Source: Intestinimonas timonensis (GTDB taxonomy: Bacteria; Bacillota; Clostridia; Oscillospirales; Oscillospiraceae). From it: a stretch of 36,938 nt of DNA. The DNA is taken from the NCBI RefSeq assembly GCF_900626145.1, contig NZ_LR130835.1, positions 66,010 to 102,947 on the forward strand, read 5' to 3'. Of the stretch, positions 16,305 to 23,444 are shown in pieces (within the stretch, counting starts at the first letter, position 1; each line of letters opens with the position of its first letter). The notes below the pieces were generated by a model. That model was not told where the DNA came from. It saw nothing but the letters and a program-made list of their open reading frames with translations, and ran no database searches. Both the position numbers and the translations under genes were made by a program.

Positions 16305-19160
16305 TTACTCTTCGGTCACAGCCAGCTTGGTGGCGCTGTAAGAAGCACCATCCTCAGCGAACAGCACGATGTAGTAGAAGTTACCAGCCTCAAGGGTCTC
16401 AACAGCCTCAGCGGCCTCAGCGGCCTCGTAATTGGCAGGCTTCTCAGCCACGATTTTCATGGTGCCCTCAACAACGCTCTTGGAAACGGTCAGAGCACTC
16501 AGGACAGTGGCCGAGGTGGTCTCGGTGGTAGCCAGACCATCCTCATCGGTCACGGTGGTACCGTCAACGGCCAGGATGCTCGCGTTGTCGGTAGCATAGC
16601 GCTCGATGATGTACAGGCCAACCGCCTCGTTGTTAGCGTTGTAGACTACGGTGACATAATCCTTCTTGGACACGCTGGAGATGATGGCGGTATCAGAACC
16701 GTCGATTTCAGCCATGGATGTGCTGTCGGTCAGCTTGACTTCCTTACCACCCACAACCACAGACTTACCATCAACCAGGGTGACAAAATCGGTGATGATG
16801 TTGTCAGTGACCTTAGTCAGCTGATAGACGCCCTTGCTGGTGATGGTGTAGGTATACACAGCGCCAGCCAGGCCAGTGGCCTTGTCGTCCACAGTAATGC
16901 CCTCGACCAGCTCTCCATCGATGACAGCGTTGTAGATAGCATTCTCACCGGTGCTCTTCACATAGCTGTAGAGGTACAGAATATTGCTAGAGGTCACAGC
17001 CTTTGTGGTGACGATCACAGCCTCAGCCACACCGTCCTCGTCGTAGTCTACATAGCTGACAGCGGCCTTGCTTTCGGTACCGTCACCCACAGTGACCTTG
17101 AAGGAGGGAGCAGCATTCTTGCCGGCATAGACCTCAACGGTCTTGACGGTCTTGTTGTCGTCCTTCAGAATGGCATAGAAGAAGGTGGTGGTGCTGTCAA
17201 CCTTGGTGGCAAAAGCAGCATCATCCACATACAGAGTGGCGTCGCCGCTCTTGTACTCCACGACTTTATTCTCAGTACCGATAGCAGTGTTAGTAATACC
17301 GGTGCTGGTCAGGTTGATCTTGTCGTCGCTGGTGATGTAGTAGCCGTAGACCGCACCCGTCGTGATTTCAGTGTCCTCAAAGCTATCGCTGTTGTTGAAC
17401 TCGTTGACCACATAGGAGGCCTCGGTGCCGTCGGGGAGGATCACATAGGCACGGACGGAACCAGCCATGGCAGTAGCGTCGTTGTTGCCCTGGACATTAG
17501 CCACATAGGCATAGTCGGTGAAGGCCTTGACCTCGGAGGTGGCCACAACGTAGCCGAACTTATCCAGGTACAGAGTAACCTCGTTGCCCATGGCGTTGTT
17601 CTTGGTGTACTCGGTGGGCTTCATCAGCTTGCCATCGTTGTCGTACAGGACGTTGTCAAAGGTGTAGGTGGTGCCGTCCACAGTCAGGTTGGCCTTCAGG
17701 CGGTTGTCGTGAGCCTTGAAGGTCTCCAGGGTTCCGGTGACGGTCTCGGCCTTAGCGACGTACAGCTTGCTGCCCATGGTGTTGTAAACAACATAGTCGT
17801 CCAGAGCCACGTCCTCAAAGCCCATGATCTTCTCGGCCTTGTAGTTCTTGCTATCGGTGTAGGTGTCGATGGTCAGGGAACCGTCATCCTTGGTGGAGTA
17901 CTTAGTGATCTTACCGAAGCCGTACTGGGTCTGGACCACATACTCGGTGATACCGTCGTTATCGTTGTCGATAAACTTGGTCTCATAGCCGACGTAGTTG
18001 GCCAGCACACGGGCCAGGTAAGTGTTGGTGGCCTCGTCATCCTCACGGCCCTGAACAGCGCCGTTCACAACAGCCACAGTGGAATTATTAACGGTGATGT
18101 CCTCGCCGTCCATATAATCCTTCATCACAGCGGCAGTGTTGCTGTTGGCAATAGCGGCATCCTTATCAAAAGCGCTGGTGGTGGAAACCACGGTGTTCTT
18201 GCCAGAGTCCATCACGGAACCCAGGACCATAGCCTTCTCGGAGTTGTTGGGAGAGGCCACGGAGGGGACAGCGTAGAAGAACACGGAGGTGCCCTGCAGG
18301 GAAGCATCGGTGGCAACCTTGAAAGTAGCAGAACTACCGAAGTTGTGACCGACCTTAGTCAGCTCGTCAGCGTTGGTAATCTCGATGACAGTCTTGCCGT
18401 CAAAGTTAGAAGAGGTCTGCTCGTTGCGGACCACAACGCCCTCGACGCGGACGCCGCCGAACTTGTCGCTCAGCAGAGTATCGTCCAGCTTATCAACGCG
18501 GGGAACAGAGGTCAGGGAGCCGTTGGGGCCGGTGACCAGAGCGTAGTCGTACTTGACCATTTCACAGTTCAGGGCGTTGTAAGCCATCTGAGCGGCGTTG
18601 TCACGGGTCAGGCCGGCATCCACGTCGATGTCCAGGCCGCCGTACAGCTTGTTCTGGTTGGCCAGCACGTTGGTAGAGATGGCCCAGTTGGCGCCAACCA
18701 TGCCCTCGAAGCCGGCGTTGTAGCCCAGAGCCACCAGCAGCATCTTGGCAGCCTCAGTGGCAGTCACGGTGCCGTTGGGGTCGAAGGTGCCGTTGCCCTT
18801 GCCGGCCACGATGCCCAGCTGGGTGCAGTACTCAATGTAGGACTCGGCCCAGTGGTTCACGGTGTCGGTGTAGGTGTGGGTGGTGGAAGCGCCCAGAGCA
18901 GGATCCTTGCCGCCATTCAGAATGACGCAGATGATCTTGGACATCTCGGCGCGGGTCACGATCCCGGTGGGATCGTAGGAGCCGTCGTCCTTACCGTTGA
19001 TCACGTTCAGAGTGCTCAGCACGGTGACGGCCTCTTTGTTGACGATCTCGTCCTTGTCGGAGAAGTCGTCGAGGTTCACAGCGCCGGCGCCAACGACCAT
19101 CATGGACAGAACCATGACAGCGGCCAGAGCCAGACTGAGAGCCCGCTTGAGGTTTCTCAT
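16305..19160 (-). CDS. SLH-domain cell-surface (S-layer-type) protein
   Basis: 951 residues, complete. A signal peptide (MRNLKRALSLALAAVMVLSMM, cleavage likely after VGAGA) is followed by three SLH repeats at about residues 30-80, 90-140 and 150-200 (DPTGIVTRAEMSKII, DPNGTVTATEAAKMLLVA, DAGLTRDNAAQMAYNAL). Then comes a long Thr/Asp/Val-rich beta region with no enzyme motif, and a Glu/Ala-rich tail (NYEAAEAAEAVETLEAG). SLH repeats bind secondary wall polymer, so this is a wall-anchored surface protein, perhaps an S-layer subunit. SD AAGGAGG precedes ATG 19160. Strong codon bias points to high expression. It is paralogous to the protein at the left edge and lies in the opposite orientation. A hairpin with a T-run sits in its leader. 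Confidence 0.92.
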   Translation of the reverse strand: MRNLKRALSLALAAVMVLSMMVVGAGAVNLDDFSDKDEIVNKEAVTVLSTLNVINGKDDGSYDPTGIVTRAEMSKIICVILNGGKDPALGASTTHTYTDTVNHWAESYIEYCTQLGIVAGKGNGTFDPNGTVTATEAAKMLLVALGYNAGFEGMVGANWAISTNVLANQNKLYGGLDIDVDAGLTRDNAAQMAYNALNCEMVKYDYALVTGPNGSLTSVPRVDKLDDTLLSDKFGGVRVEGVVVRNEQTSSNFDGKTVIEITNADELTKVGHNFGSSATFKVATDASLQGTSVFFYAVPSVASPNNSEKAMVLGSVMDSGKNTVVSTTSAFDKDAAIANSNTAAVMKDYMDGEDITVNNSTVAVVNGAVQGREDDEATNTYLARVLANYVGYETKFIDNDNDGITEYVVQTQYGFGKITKYSTKDDGSLTIDTYTDSKNYKAEKIMGFEDVALDDYVVYNTMGSKLYVAKAETVTGTLETFKAHDNRLKANLTVDGTTYTFDNVLYDNDGKLMKPTEYTKNNAMGNEVTLYLDKFGYVVATSEVKAFTDYAYVANVQGNNDATAMAGSVRAYVILPDGTEASYVVNEFNNSDSFEDTEITTGAVYGYYITSDDKINLTSTGITNTAIGTENKVVEYKSGDATLYVDDAAFATKVDSTTTFFYAILKDDNKTVKTVEVYAGKNAAPSFKVTVGDGTESKAAVSYVDYDEDGVAEAVIVTTKAVTSSNILYLYSYVKSTGENAIYNAVIDGELVEGITVDDKATGLAGAVYTYTITSKGVYQLTKVTDNIITDFVTLVDGKSVVVGGKEVKLTDSTSMAEIDGSDTAIISSVSKKDYVTVVYNANNEAVGLYIIERYATDNASILAVDGTTVTDEDGLATTETTSATVLSALTVSKSVVEGTMKIVAEKPANYEAAEAAEAVETLEAGNFYYIVLFAEDGASYSATKLAVTEE

Positions 19161-19256
19161 TTGGAATTCCTCCTTCTAAAATTTGGGGTTTTAGGGGGCA
19201 AACGCCTGAAAATACGAACTTTTTCTCGTAATACGGGCGTATAACGCCCCTTGCAT

Positions 19257-19307
19257 CGCAAAAAACGGTCAGTCTTTTCCACATTTTGTGGAAAAGACTG
19301 ACCGTTT
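19257..19307 (-). terminator. Terminator-like hairpin in the SLH gene leader
   Basis: A perfect 21-bp stem (19263-19283 with 19287-19307, loop of three). Six or more T residues follow on the minus strand, so it reads as an intrinsic terminator about 100 bp upstream of the SLH start. No convincing promoter was found between it and the gene. It may be an attenuator within the SLH leader. Confidence 0.65.
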
Positions 19308-19324
19308 AGACGAAAAAGGTTCCC

Positions 19325-19420
19325 TTGGTAGCATCTTGGTAGCATTTTATTTCGGCCGTTTTCTGAATCCATTGCGCCCCAACGGTTTGAGCCATATTTT
19401 TGGTAGCATTTTGGTAGCAT
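19325..19420. repeat. Two pairs of 11-bp-spaced direct repeats TTGGTAGCAT
   Basis: TTGGTAGCAT occurs at 19325-19334, 19336-19345, 19400-19409 and 19411-19420. Within each pair the period is 11 bp (about one helical turn), and the pairs are 75 bp apart (about seven turns). This spacing suggests sites for a protein that binds one DNA face. They lie between the divergent SLH and aroF-tyrA units. No candidate regulator is recognised. Confidence 0.6.
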
Positions 19421-19444
19421 GGAGAAAAATTTGATGTCAAGGCC

Positions 19445-19473
19445 TTGACTTCAACAGGGAAAAGTGTTAAAGT
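19445..19473 (+). promoter_or_regulatory. Promoter of the aroF-tyrA operon
   Basis: TTGACT (19445-19450), a 17-bp spacer and TAAAGT (19468-19473). It lies 25 bp before the leader peptide ATG. Confidence 0.65.
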
Positions 19474-19498
19474 ACCACAACAGAAGGAAGTGTGTCTC

Positions 19499-19594
19499 AT
19501 GAAGCTGTTCCTGGGTTACATCTATGGGTATTCCTACCGTTGCCTCTATACCGGCAACGGCACTTTGTCATGCCCTGGATCTGGTTCGCTATGA
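19499..19594 (+). CDS. Tyrosine-rich leader peptide of aroF-tyrA
   Basis: A 31-residue frame beginning MKLFLGYIYGYSYRCLY, with Tyr at positions 7, 9, 11, 13 and 17 and Phe at 4. It has a good SD (AGAAGGAAG) at the right distance. It is followed by an intrinsic terminator and then by two genes for tyrosine synthesis. This is the classic layout of an amino-acid attenuator: ribosomes stall on Tyr codons when charged tRNA-Tyr is scarce and change the fold of the downstream RNA. An 8-bp hairpin CCGTTGCC/GGCAACGG (19537-19560) overlaps the end of the Tyr stretch. The peptide itself probably has no other function. No T-box motif was seen. Confidence 0.75.
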   Translation: MKLFLGYIYGYSYRCLYTGNGTLSCPGSGSL

Positions 19595-19615
19595 ATGCGT
19601 GTGGACATCACAACG

Positions 19616-19649
19616 CGGCGGTCCCGACCGGGACTGCCGTGTTTTTCTT
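19616..19649 (+). terminator. Attenuator terminator upstream of aroF
   Basis: A 10-bp stem CGGCGGTCCC/GGGACTGCCG (19616-19625 with 19630-19639, one G-U pair), then GTGTTTTTCTT. It lies between the leader peptide and the aroF start at 19680. ACGGCA (19557-19562), the downstream half of the upstream hairpin, is complementary to TGCCGT (19635-19640) in the 3' arm. Pairing there would block the terminator. Confidence 0.75.
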
Positions 19650-19679
19650 ATCCGTCTTAGCAGAAAGGAAGGAACGAGT

Positions 19680-20696
19680 ATGGTCGTTATTATGAAGCCG
19701 GGCTTCTCCGAAGAACAGCTGGCATCCGCTATCCACACCATGGAGGAAGGCGGCGTCAAGGTTATGGTCTCCAAGGGCTCCGAGACCACCATTTTGGGCG
19801 CCGAAGGTGATCCTTCCCGCATCGATCAGGAAAAACTCTCTCTGCTCCCCGGTGTAGAGCGGGTCATGCGTGTCACCGAGCCCTACAAGAAGGCAAACCG
19901 AAAATACCACCCAGAGGACACTGGCATCGATCTGGGCGGCGGTACCCTGCTGGGCGGCGAAAAGCTGGCTGTCATTGCTGGACCCTGCTCCGTGGAGAGT
20001 GAGGAGCAGATCGTGGGCGTGGCCAAGGCGGTGAAGCAGAGCGGCGCCTCCGCCCTCCGGGGCGGCGCCTTCAAGCCCCGTACCTCCCCCTACTCCTTCC
20101 AGGGCATGGGCAACGACGGCATCCGCCTTCTCCAGGAGGCCAGAGCTGCCACCGGCCTGCCCATCGTCACCGAGATCATGTCCACCGACAACATTGAGAT
20201 GTTCGAGATGTGTGTAGACGTCATCCAGGTGGGCGCCCGCAATATGCAGAACTTCGACCTCCTGAAGCAGCTGGGCCGCACCACCAAGCCCATTCTCCTC
20301 AAGCGGGGACTCTCCTCCACCATCGAGGAGTGGCTCATGTCCGCCGAGTACATTATGGCCGGCGGCAATGACAAGGTCATCCTCTGCGAGCGGGGCATTC
20401 GCACCTTTGAGACCTTTACCCGCAATACCCTGGACCTCTCCGCTGTGCTGGCCGTGAAGAAGCTCTCCCACCTCCCCGTGGTAGTGGACCCCTCCCACGC
20501 TTGCGGCCAGGCCTGGATGGTGGAGCGCATGAGCATGGCGGCTGTGGCTGCCGGTGCCGACGGCCTCATCATCGAGGTCCACAACGATCCACCCCACGCC
20601 AAGTGTGACGGTGCCCAGTCTATCACCCCCGGGCAGTTCGATGACCTCATGGGCAAGCTGCGCAGCCTGGCCCCCTGTGTGGGCAGGACGGTCTGA
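19680..20696 (+). CDS. aroF: 3-deoxy-7-phosphoheptulonate (DAHP) synthase, AroA/I-beta type
   Basis: 338 residues. DAHP synthase condenses PEP and erythrose 4-phosphate in the first step of the shikimate pathway. The N-terminal ~70 residues (MVVIMKPGFSEEQLASAI) form the ferredoxin-like regulatory domain found in the Thermotoga-type enzyme, which mediates feedback inhibition by aromatic amino acids. The barrel begins near LAVIAGPCSVES (101-107, metal-ligand Cys103) and includes KPRTSPYSFQG, QVGARNMQNF, LLKRG and VDPSHACG. Start ATG 19680 follows AAAGGAAGG; the frame is open further up, but that part crosses the terminator and leader. tyrA follows 12 bp downstream, which, with the Tyr-rich leader, points to control by tyrosine supply. 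Confidence 0.93.
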   Translation: MVVIMKPGFSEEQLASAIHTMEEGGVKVMVSKGSETTILGAEGDPSRIDQEKLSLLPGVERVMRVTEPYKKANRKYHPEDTGIDLGGGTLLGGEKLAVIAGPCSVESEEQIVGVAKAVKQSGASALRGGAFKPRTSPYSFQGMGNDGIRLLQEARAATGLPIVTEIMSTDNIEMFEMCVDVIQVGARNMQNFDLLKQLGRTTKPILLKRGLSSTIEEWLMSAEYIMAGGNDKVILCERGIRTFETFTRNTLDLSAVLAVKKLSHLPVVVDPSHACGQAWMVERMSMAAVAAGADGLIIEVHNDPPHAKCDGAQSITPGQFDDLMGKLRSLAPCVGRTV

Positions 20697-20708
20697 GGAG
20701 GGGCGGAC

Positions 20709-21551
20709 ATGAAAAAGCAGATCGCCATTATTGGCCTGGGCTTAATCGGCGGCTCTATGGCCATGGCCCTCCGGGGCTTTGAGGACTTTGAGATCGTGGG
20801 AGTAGACAATTCTCACGCCACTCTGGAGTTTGCCGCCGCCCACGGCGTGGGCGACCGCCTCACCGACGACGCTGGGGCGGCCATTGCCGCTGCCGACCTG
20901 GTCTACCTTTGCCTCCATCCAGGTGCCATCGTGGACTTTCTCAAAGCCCACCGCCTGGACTTCAAGCCCGGCAGTCTGGTCACCGACGTATGCGGTATCA
21001 AGACCGCCGTTGTAGACGCCGCCGCTGTGCTGCCCGACGAGGTGGACTTCATCGGCGGCCATCCCATGGCCGGCAAGGAGACCTCCGGCATTTTCCACGC
21101 CAATGGGACTCTCTTCCAGGGCGCCCACTACATCCTCACCCCCCGGCCCGGCCACCGCCCGGAGCACCTGGACCTCCTCCGGCGTATCGCTGCCTACATC
21201 GGCTGCCGTGACGTGGTGGAGACCACCACCCAAAAACATGACGCCATCATTGCCTACACCAGCCAGGTCATGCATATCATGGCGGTGGCGGTATGCGACG
21301 ACCCAGATCTCTTCGAATGCCGGGGATTCGAGGGCGGCTCCTTCCGGGACTGCACCAGGGTGGCCGCCCTGGACGTTCCTCTGTGGACCGAACTCTTTTC
21401 CATGAACGCCTCCGCACTGACCAAAGTCATCCGCAACCTGGAGGACAACCTGTGCGCCTACCGCCAGGTACTGGAACAGGGTGACACCGCCGCCCTCACC
21501 CGGAAGCTTGCCTGGTCTGCCGACCGGAAACGGCACATGAATCTGGAGTGA
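20709..21551 (+). CDS. tyrA: Prephenate dehydrogenase
   Basis: 280 residues. It oxidatively decarboxylates prephenate to 4-hydroxyphenylpyruvate with NAD(P)+, the committed step to tyrosine. The Rossmann dinucleotide loop GLGLIGGS is at 9-16. TyrA landmarks include DVCGIKTAVVDAA, FIGGHPMAGKETSG, TTTQKHDAIIAYTSQVMH and the helical C-terminal domain (FRDCTRVAALD...). There is no ACT domain, so the enzyme itself may be insensitive to tyrosine, in keeping with RNA-level control. SD GGAGGGG is upstream and the gene starts 12 bp after aroF. Confidence 0.93.
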   Translation: MKKQIAIIGLGLIGGSMAMALRGFEDFEIVGVDNSHATLEFAAAHGVGDRLTDDAGAAIAAADLVYLCLHPGAIVDFLKAHRLDFKPGSLVTDVCGIKTAVVDAAAVLPDEVDFIGGHPMAGKETSGIFHANGTLFQGAHYILTPRPGHRPEHLDLLRRIAAYIGCRDVVETTTQKHDAIIAYTSQVMHIMAVAVCDDPDLFECRGFEGGSFRDCTRVAALDVPLWTELFSMNASALTKVIRNLEDNLCAYRQVLEQGDTAALTRKLAWSADRKRHMNLE

Positions 21552-21581
21552 ACCCCATTTTCCTATCTTTCCGGTGGCGCA

Positions 21582-21611
21582 TTGACTTCCATATAGGGGA
21601 GATGCTATAGT
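21582..21611 (+). promoter_or_regulatory. Promoter of the AI-2E family permease gene
   Basis: TTGACT (21582-21587), an 18-bp spacer and TATAGT (21606-21611) preceded by TGC (extended -10). It lies 35 bp before the start codon. Confidence 0.6.
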
Positions 21612-21646
21612 GGTGTTACCGAAATCAGAAGGATGGGAATTTTTCC

Positions 21647-22771
21647 ATGGATAAAAAACTCTTCCGCAGCCTGCTTCTGCTCATCACCTTTACGGTGGCG
21701 CTGGTCTTCCTGGTGGTCCGCTTCGACGACCTATGGCGTACAGTACGTCTGGTCCTCTCCCAGCTGACGCCCCTCTTTGCCGGACTGGCCATCGCCTTCA
21801 TCCTCAGCCGGCCCTGCGCCTTCTTCCGACGGACCTTGGACAAGGGCCTGGGCAAAACACCTCTGGTCGGCCTCAGTCTCCCCCTGGCGGTGGCCCTCTC
21901 CTATCTTCTCCTGGTCGGCGTGGTGGGCGCCATCTTTGCCTTTGTCATCCCTCAGCTCACCAGCAGCGTGGGCCGCTTTGCCGCCAATCTCAGCGGCTAT
22001 CTGGCCCAGGTTCAGGTATGGCTCAATGAACTTATGGCCTGGCTCCATCTGGAGCAGCTGGACCTCTCTAAGTTTGGCCAGACACTGAAGGATTTCGTCA
22101 ACGGCCTCTTCTCCGCACTTTCCACCGCCGTACCACAGCTTCTTACCCTCACCAGCGGCTTGGTCTCTGTCATTGTCACCATGGTGCTGGCCCTGGTTTT
22201 CTCCGTCTATATGCTCTCCGGTAAGGATACCTTGCTGGGTCAGTGTCGGCGTGTTCTGAAGGCGTATGTTCCCCAGAAGGTCTATGATATGGTGCTGGAT
22301 GTCACCGCGCTCACGGCAGAGACCTTCAGCCGCTTTGTCAGCGGTCAGATCACCGAGGCATGCATCCTGGGCGGCCTCACCTTCCTGGGCATGGTCCTCC
22401 TGCGGCTGGATTACGCCCTCCTCATCTCCGTCCTCATCGGCGTCTCCGCCTTGGTGCCCGTGGTGGGTGCCTATGTGGGCGCCATTACCTCTGCCCTGCT
22501 GCTGGTTATGGTGGACCCCATCGACGCCCTCATCTTCCTCATCTTCCTGGTCTGCCTCCAGCAGATCGAGGGCAACGTCATCTACCCCCGGGTGGTGGGC
22601 ACCTCCCTGGGCCTGCCCGGCATCTGGGTCCTCACCGCTGTCACCGTGGGCGGCGGCCTCTTCGACCTGGCCGGCGTCCTCCTCAGCGTGCCGGTGGCCT
22701 CCATCCTCTACGCCCTGCTGAAGCGGGATGTACGCAAGCGCCTGGCCCGGCAGGAAAAGGGGAGCCAATAA
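21647..22771 (+). CDS. AI-2E family transporter (YtvI/PerM-like permease)
   Basis: 374 residues with about eight hydrophobic segments: an N-terminal pair (LLLITFTVALVFLVV, LTPLFAGLAIAFILS), a third near 80-105, an amphipathic middle stretch, a helix near 175-195, and a C-terminal bundle that contains the family signature region (LISVLIGVSALVPVVGAYVGAI, then EGNVIYPRVVGTSLGLPGIWVL). The AI-2E/PerM family is a broad group of exporters; substrates include AI-2 for TqsA and sodium/proton exchange for some members, so no substrate is assigned. It stands alone, with its own promoter and a strong terminator. Confidence 0.88.
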   Translation: MDKKLFRSLLLLITFTVALVFLVVRFDDLWRTVRLVLSQLTPLFAGLAIAFILSRPCAFFRRTLDKGLGKTPLVGLSLPLAVALSYLLLVGVVGAIFAFVIPQLTSSVGRFAANLSGYLAQVQVWLNELMAWLHLEQLDLSKFGQTLKDFVNGLFSALSTAVPQLLTLTSGLVSVIVTMVLALVFSVYMLSGKDTLLGQCRRVLKAYVPQKVYDMVLDVTALTAETFSRFVSGQITEACILGGLTFLGMVLLRLDYALLISVLIGVSALVPVVGAYVGAITSALLLVMVDPIDALIFLIFLVCLQQIEGNVIYPRVVGTSLGLPGIWVLTAVTVGGGLFDLAGVLLSVPVASILYALLKRDVRKRLARQEKGSQ

Positions 22772-22775
22772 AGAC

Positions 22776-22808
22776 AAAACGGCGTGCGGTTTTCCGCACG
22801 CCGTTTTT
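22776..22808 (+). terminator. Intrinsic terminator
   Basis: AAAACGGCGTGCGG (22776-22789) pairs perfectly with CCGCACGCCGTTTT (22794-22807), loop of four T, followed by T residues. It ends the permease gene. Confidence 0.9.
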
Positions 22809-22829
22809 CTCAGAAAATTTTAGCTTTGG

Positions 22830-22860
22830 TGCAACCAAACGGCACTGTTTGTCGGGATAT
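22830..22860 (+). promoter_or_regulatory. Possible ECF-type promoter of the sigma factor gene
   Basis: TGCAACC (22830-22836) resembles an ECF -35 element, and TGTCGG-GATAT (22850-22860) could be the matching -10. This would fit autoregulation by the sigma factor encoded just downstream. No sigma-A promoter is obvious here. Confidence 0.4.
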
Positions 22861-22883
22861 AGGGCAGAGAGGAGGGAACAAGC

Positions 22884-23444
22884 ATGGAGGATGAGGCCAT
22901 CGTAGCGCTCTATTGGCAGCGGGACCAGAAGGCCATCCGGGCAACCCGGGGGAAGTACGGAGCCTATCTCCGCAAGATCGCCTGTCAGATCCTCTCCGAC
23001 CATGAGGACGGGGAGGAGTGTGTCAACGACACCTACCTAAAGGCGTGGAACTCCATGCCCACCCAGCGGCCAGCGGTGCTCTCCACCTACCTGGGTAAGA
23101 TCGTCCGGGGCTGCGCCATCGACCTCTTTCGGCACAGACACCGGCAGAAGCGGCGGGTATCGGAGTATGCCCTCTCCCTGGAGGAGCTCTCTGAGTGCCT
23201 CTCCGGCGGGGACGCCACCCAGGAGGCAGTGGATCTCCGTTTGCTGGGAGAGGCCATCGACGCCTATCTCCGCACCCTTTCTCTCACGGCCCGCCGGGCC
23301 TTCGTGGCCCGGTATTACTACATGGACCCCGTTCGGGCGGTGGCGGCCGACCAGGGCCTGGGACTGTCCCAGACCAAGAGCATCCTCCACAGGACCCGGC
23401 TGGGGCTCCGGGATCACCTGCGAAGGGAGGGGTTTTCGGTATGA
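22884..23444 (+). CDS. RNA polymerase sigma factor, ECF/sigma-70 family
   Basis: 186 residues. Region 2 spans about residues 20-85 (LRKIACQILSDHEDGEECVNDTYLKAWNSMP, with the DA/DT-Y-L-x-A-W pattern) and region 4 about 125-180, with a helix-turn-helix before TRLGLRDHLRREG. The long loop between them (HRQKRRVSEYALSLEELSECLSGG) is usual for the anaerobe-type ECF sigma factors seen in gut Clostridia. The N-terminus MEDEAIVALYWQRDQKAI is also typical. SD GAGGAGGG precedes ATG 22884. The stop codon overlaps the start of the next gene (ATGA), so the two are translated together. The signal and regulon are unknown. Confidence 0.85.
   Translation: MEDEAIVALYWQRDQKAIRATRGKYGAYLRKIACQILSDHEDGEECVNDTYLKAWNSMPTQRPAVLSTYLGKIVRGCAIDLFRHRHRQKRRVSEYALSLEELSECLSGGDATQEAVDLRLLGEAIDAYLRTLSLTARRAFVARYYYMDPVRAVAADQGLGLSQTKSILHRTRLGLRDHLRREGFSV

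Noticed and set aside
16254..19244. A ~1000-codon open frame on the plus strand, antisense to the complete SLH gene
   Set aside because: Its composition (His/Gly/Val/Leu repeats) is what the reverse complement of a strongly codon-biased gene gives. There is no SD or domain, and the minus-strand gene has signal peptide and SLH repeats.
19306..19500. Minus-strand frame with CYQNATK/CYQDATK repeats, considered as an integrase remnant
   Set aside because: The peptide repeats simply reflect the 11-bp DNA direct repeats, and no catalytic recombinase residues are present.
19474..19680. T-box riboswitch upstream of aroF
   Set aside because: No T-box motif or specifier-loop layout was found; the leader-peptide model explains the sequence better.
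19492..19695. 67-codon frame starting at GTG 19492, overlapping the leader peptide
   Set aside because: No conserved features; the Tyr-rich frame from ATG 19499 has the better SD spacing and a clear regulatory logic.
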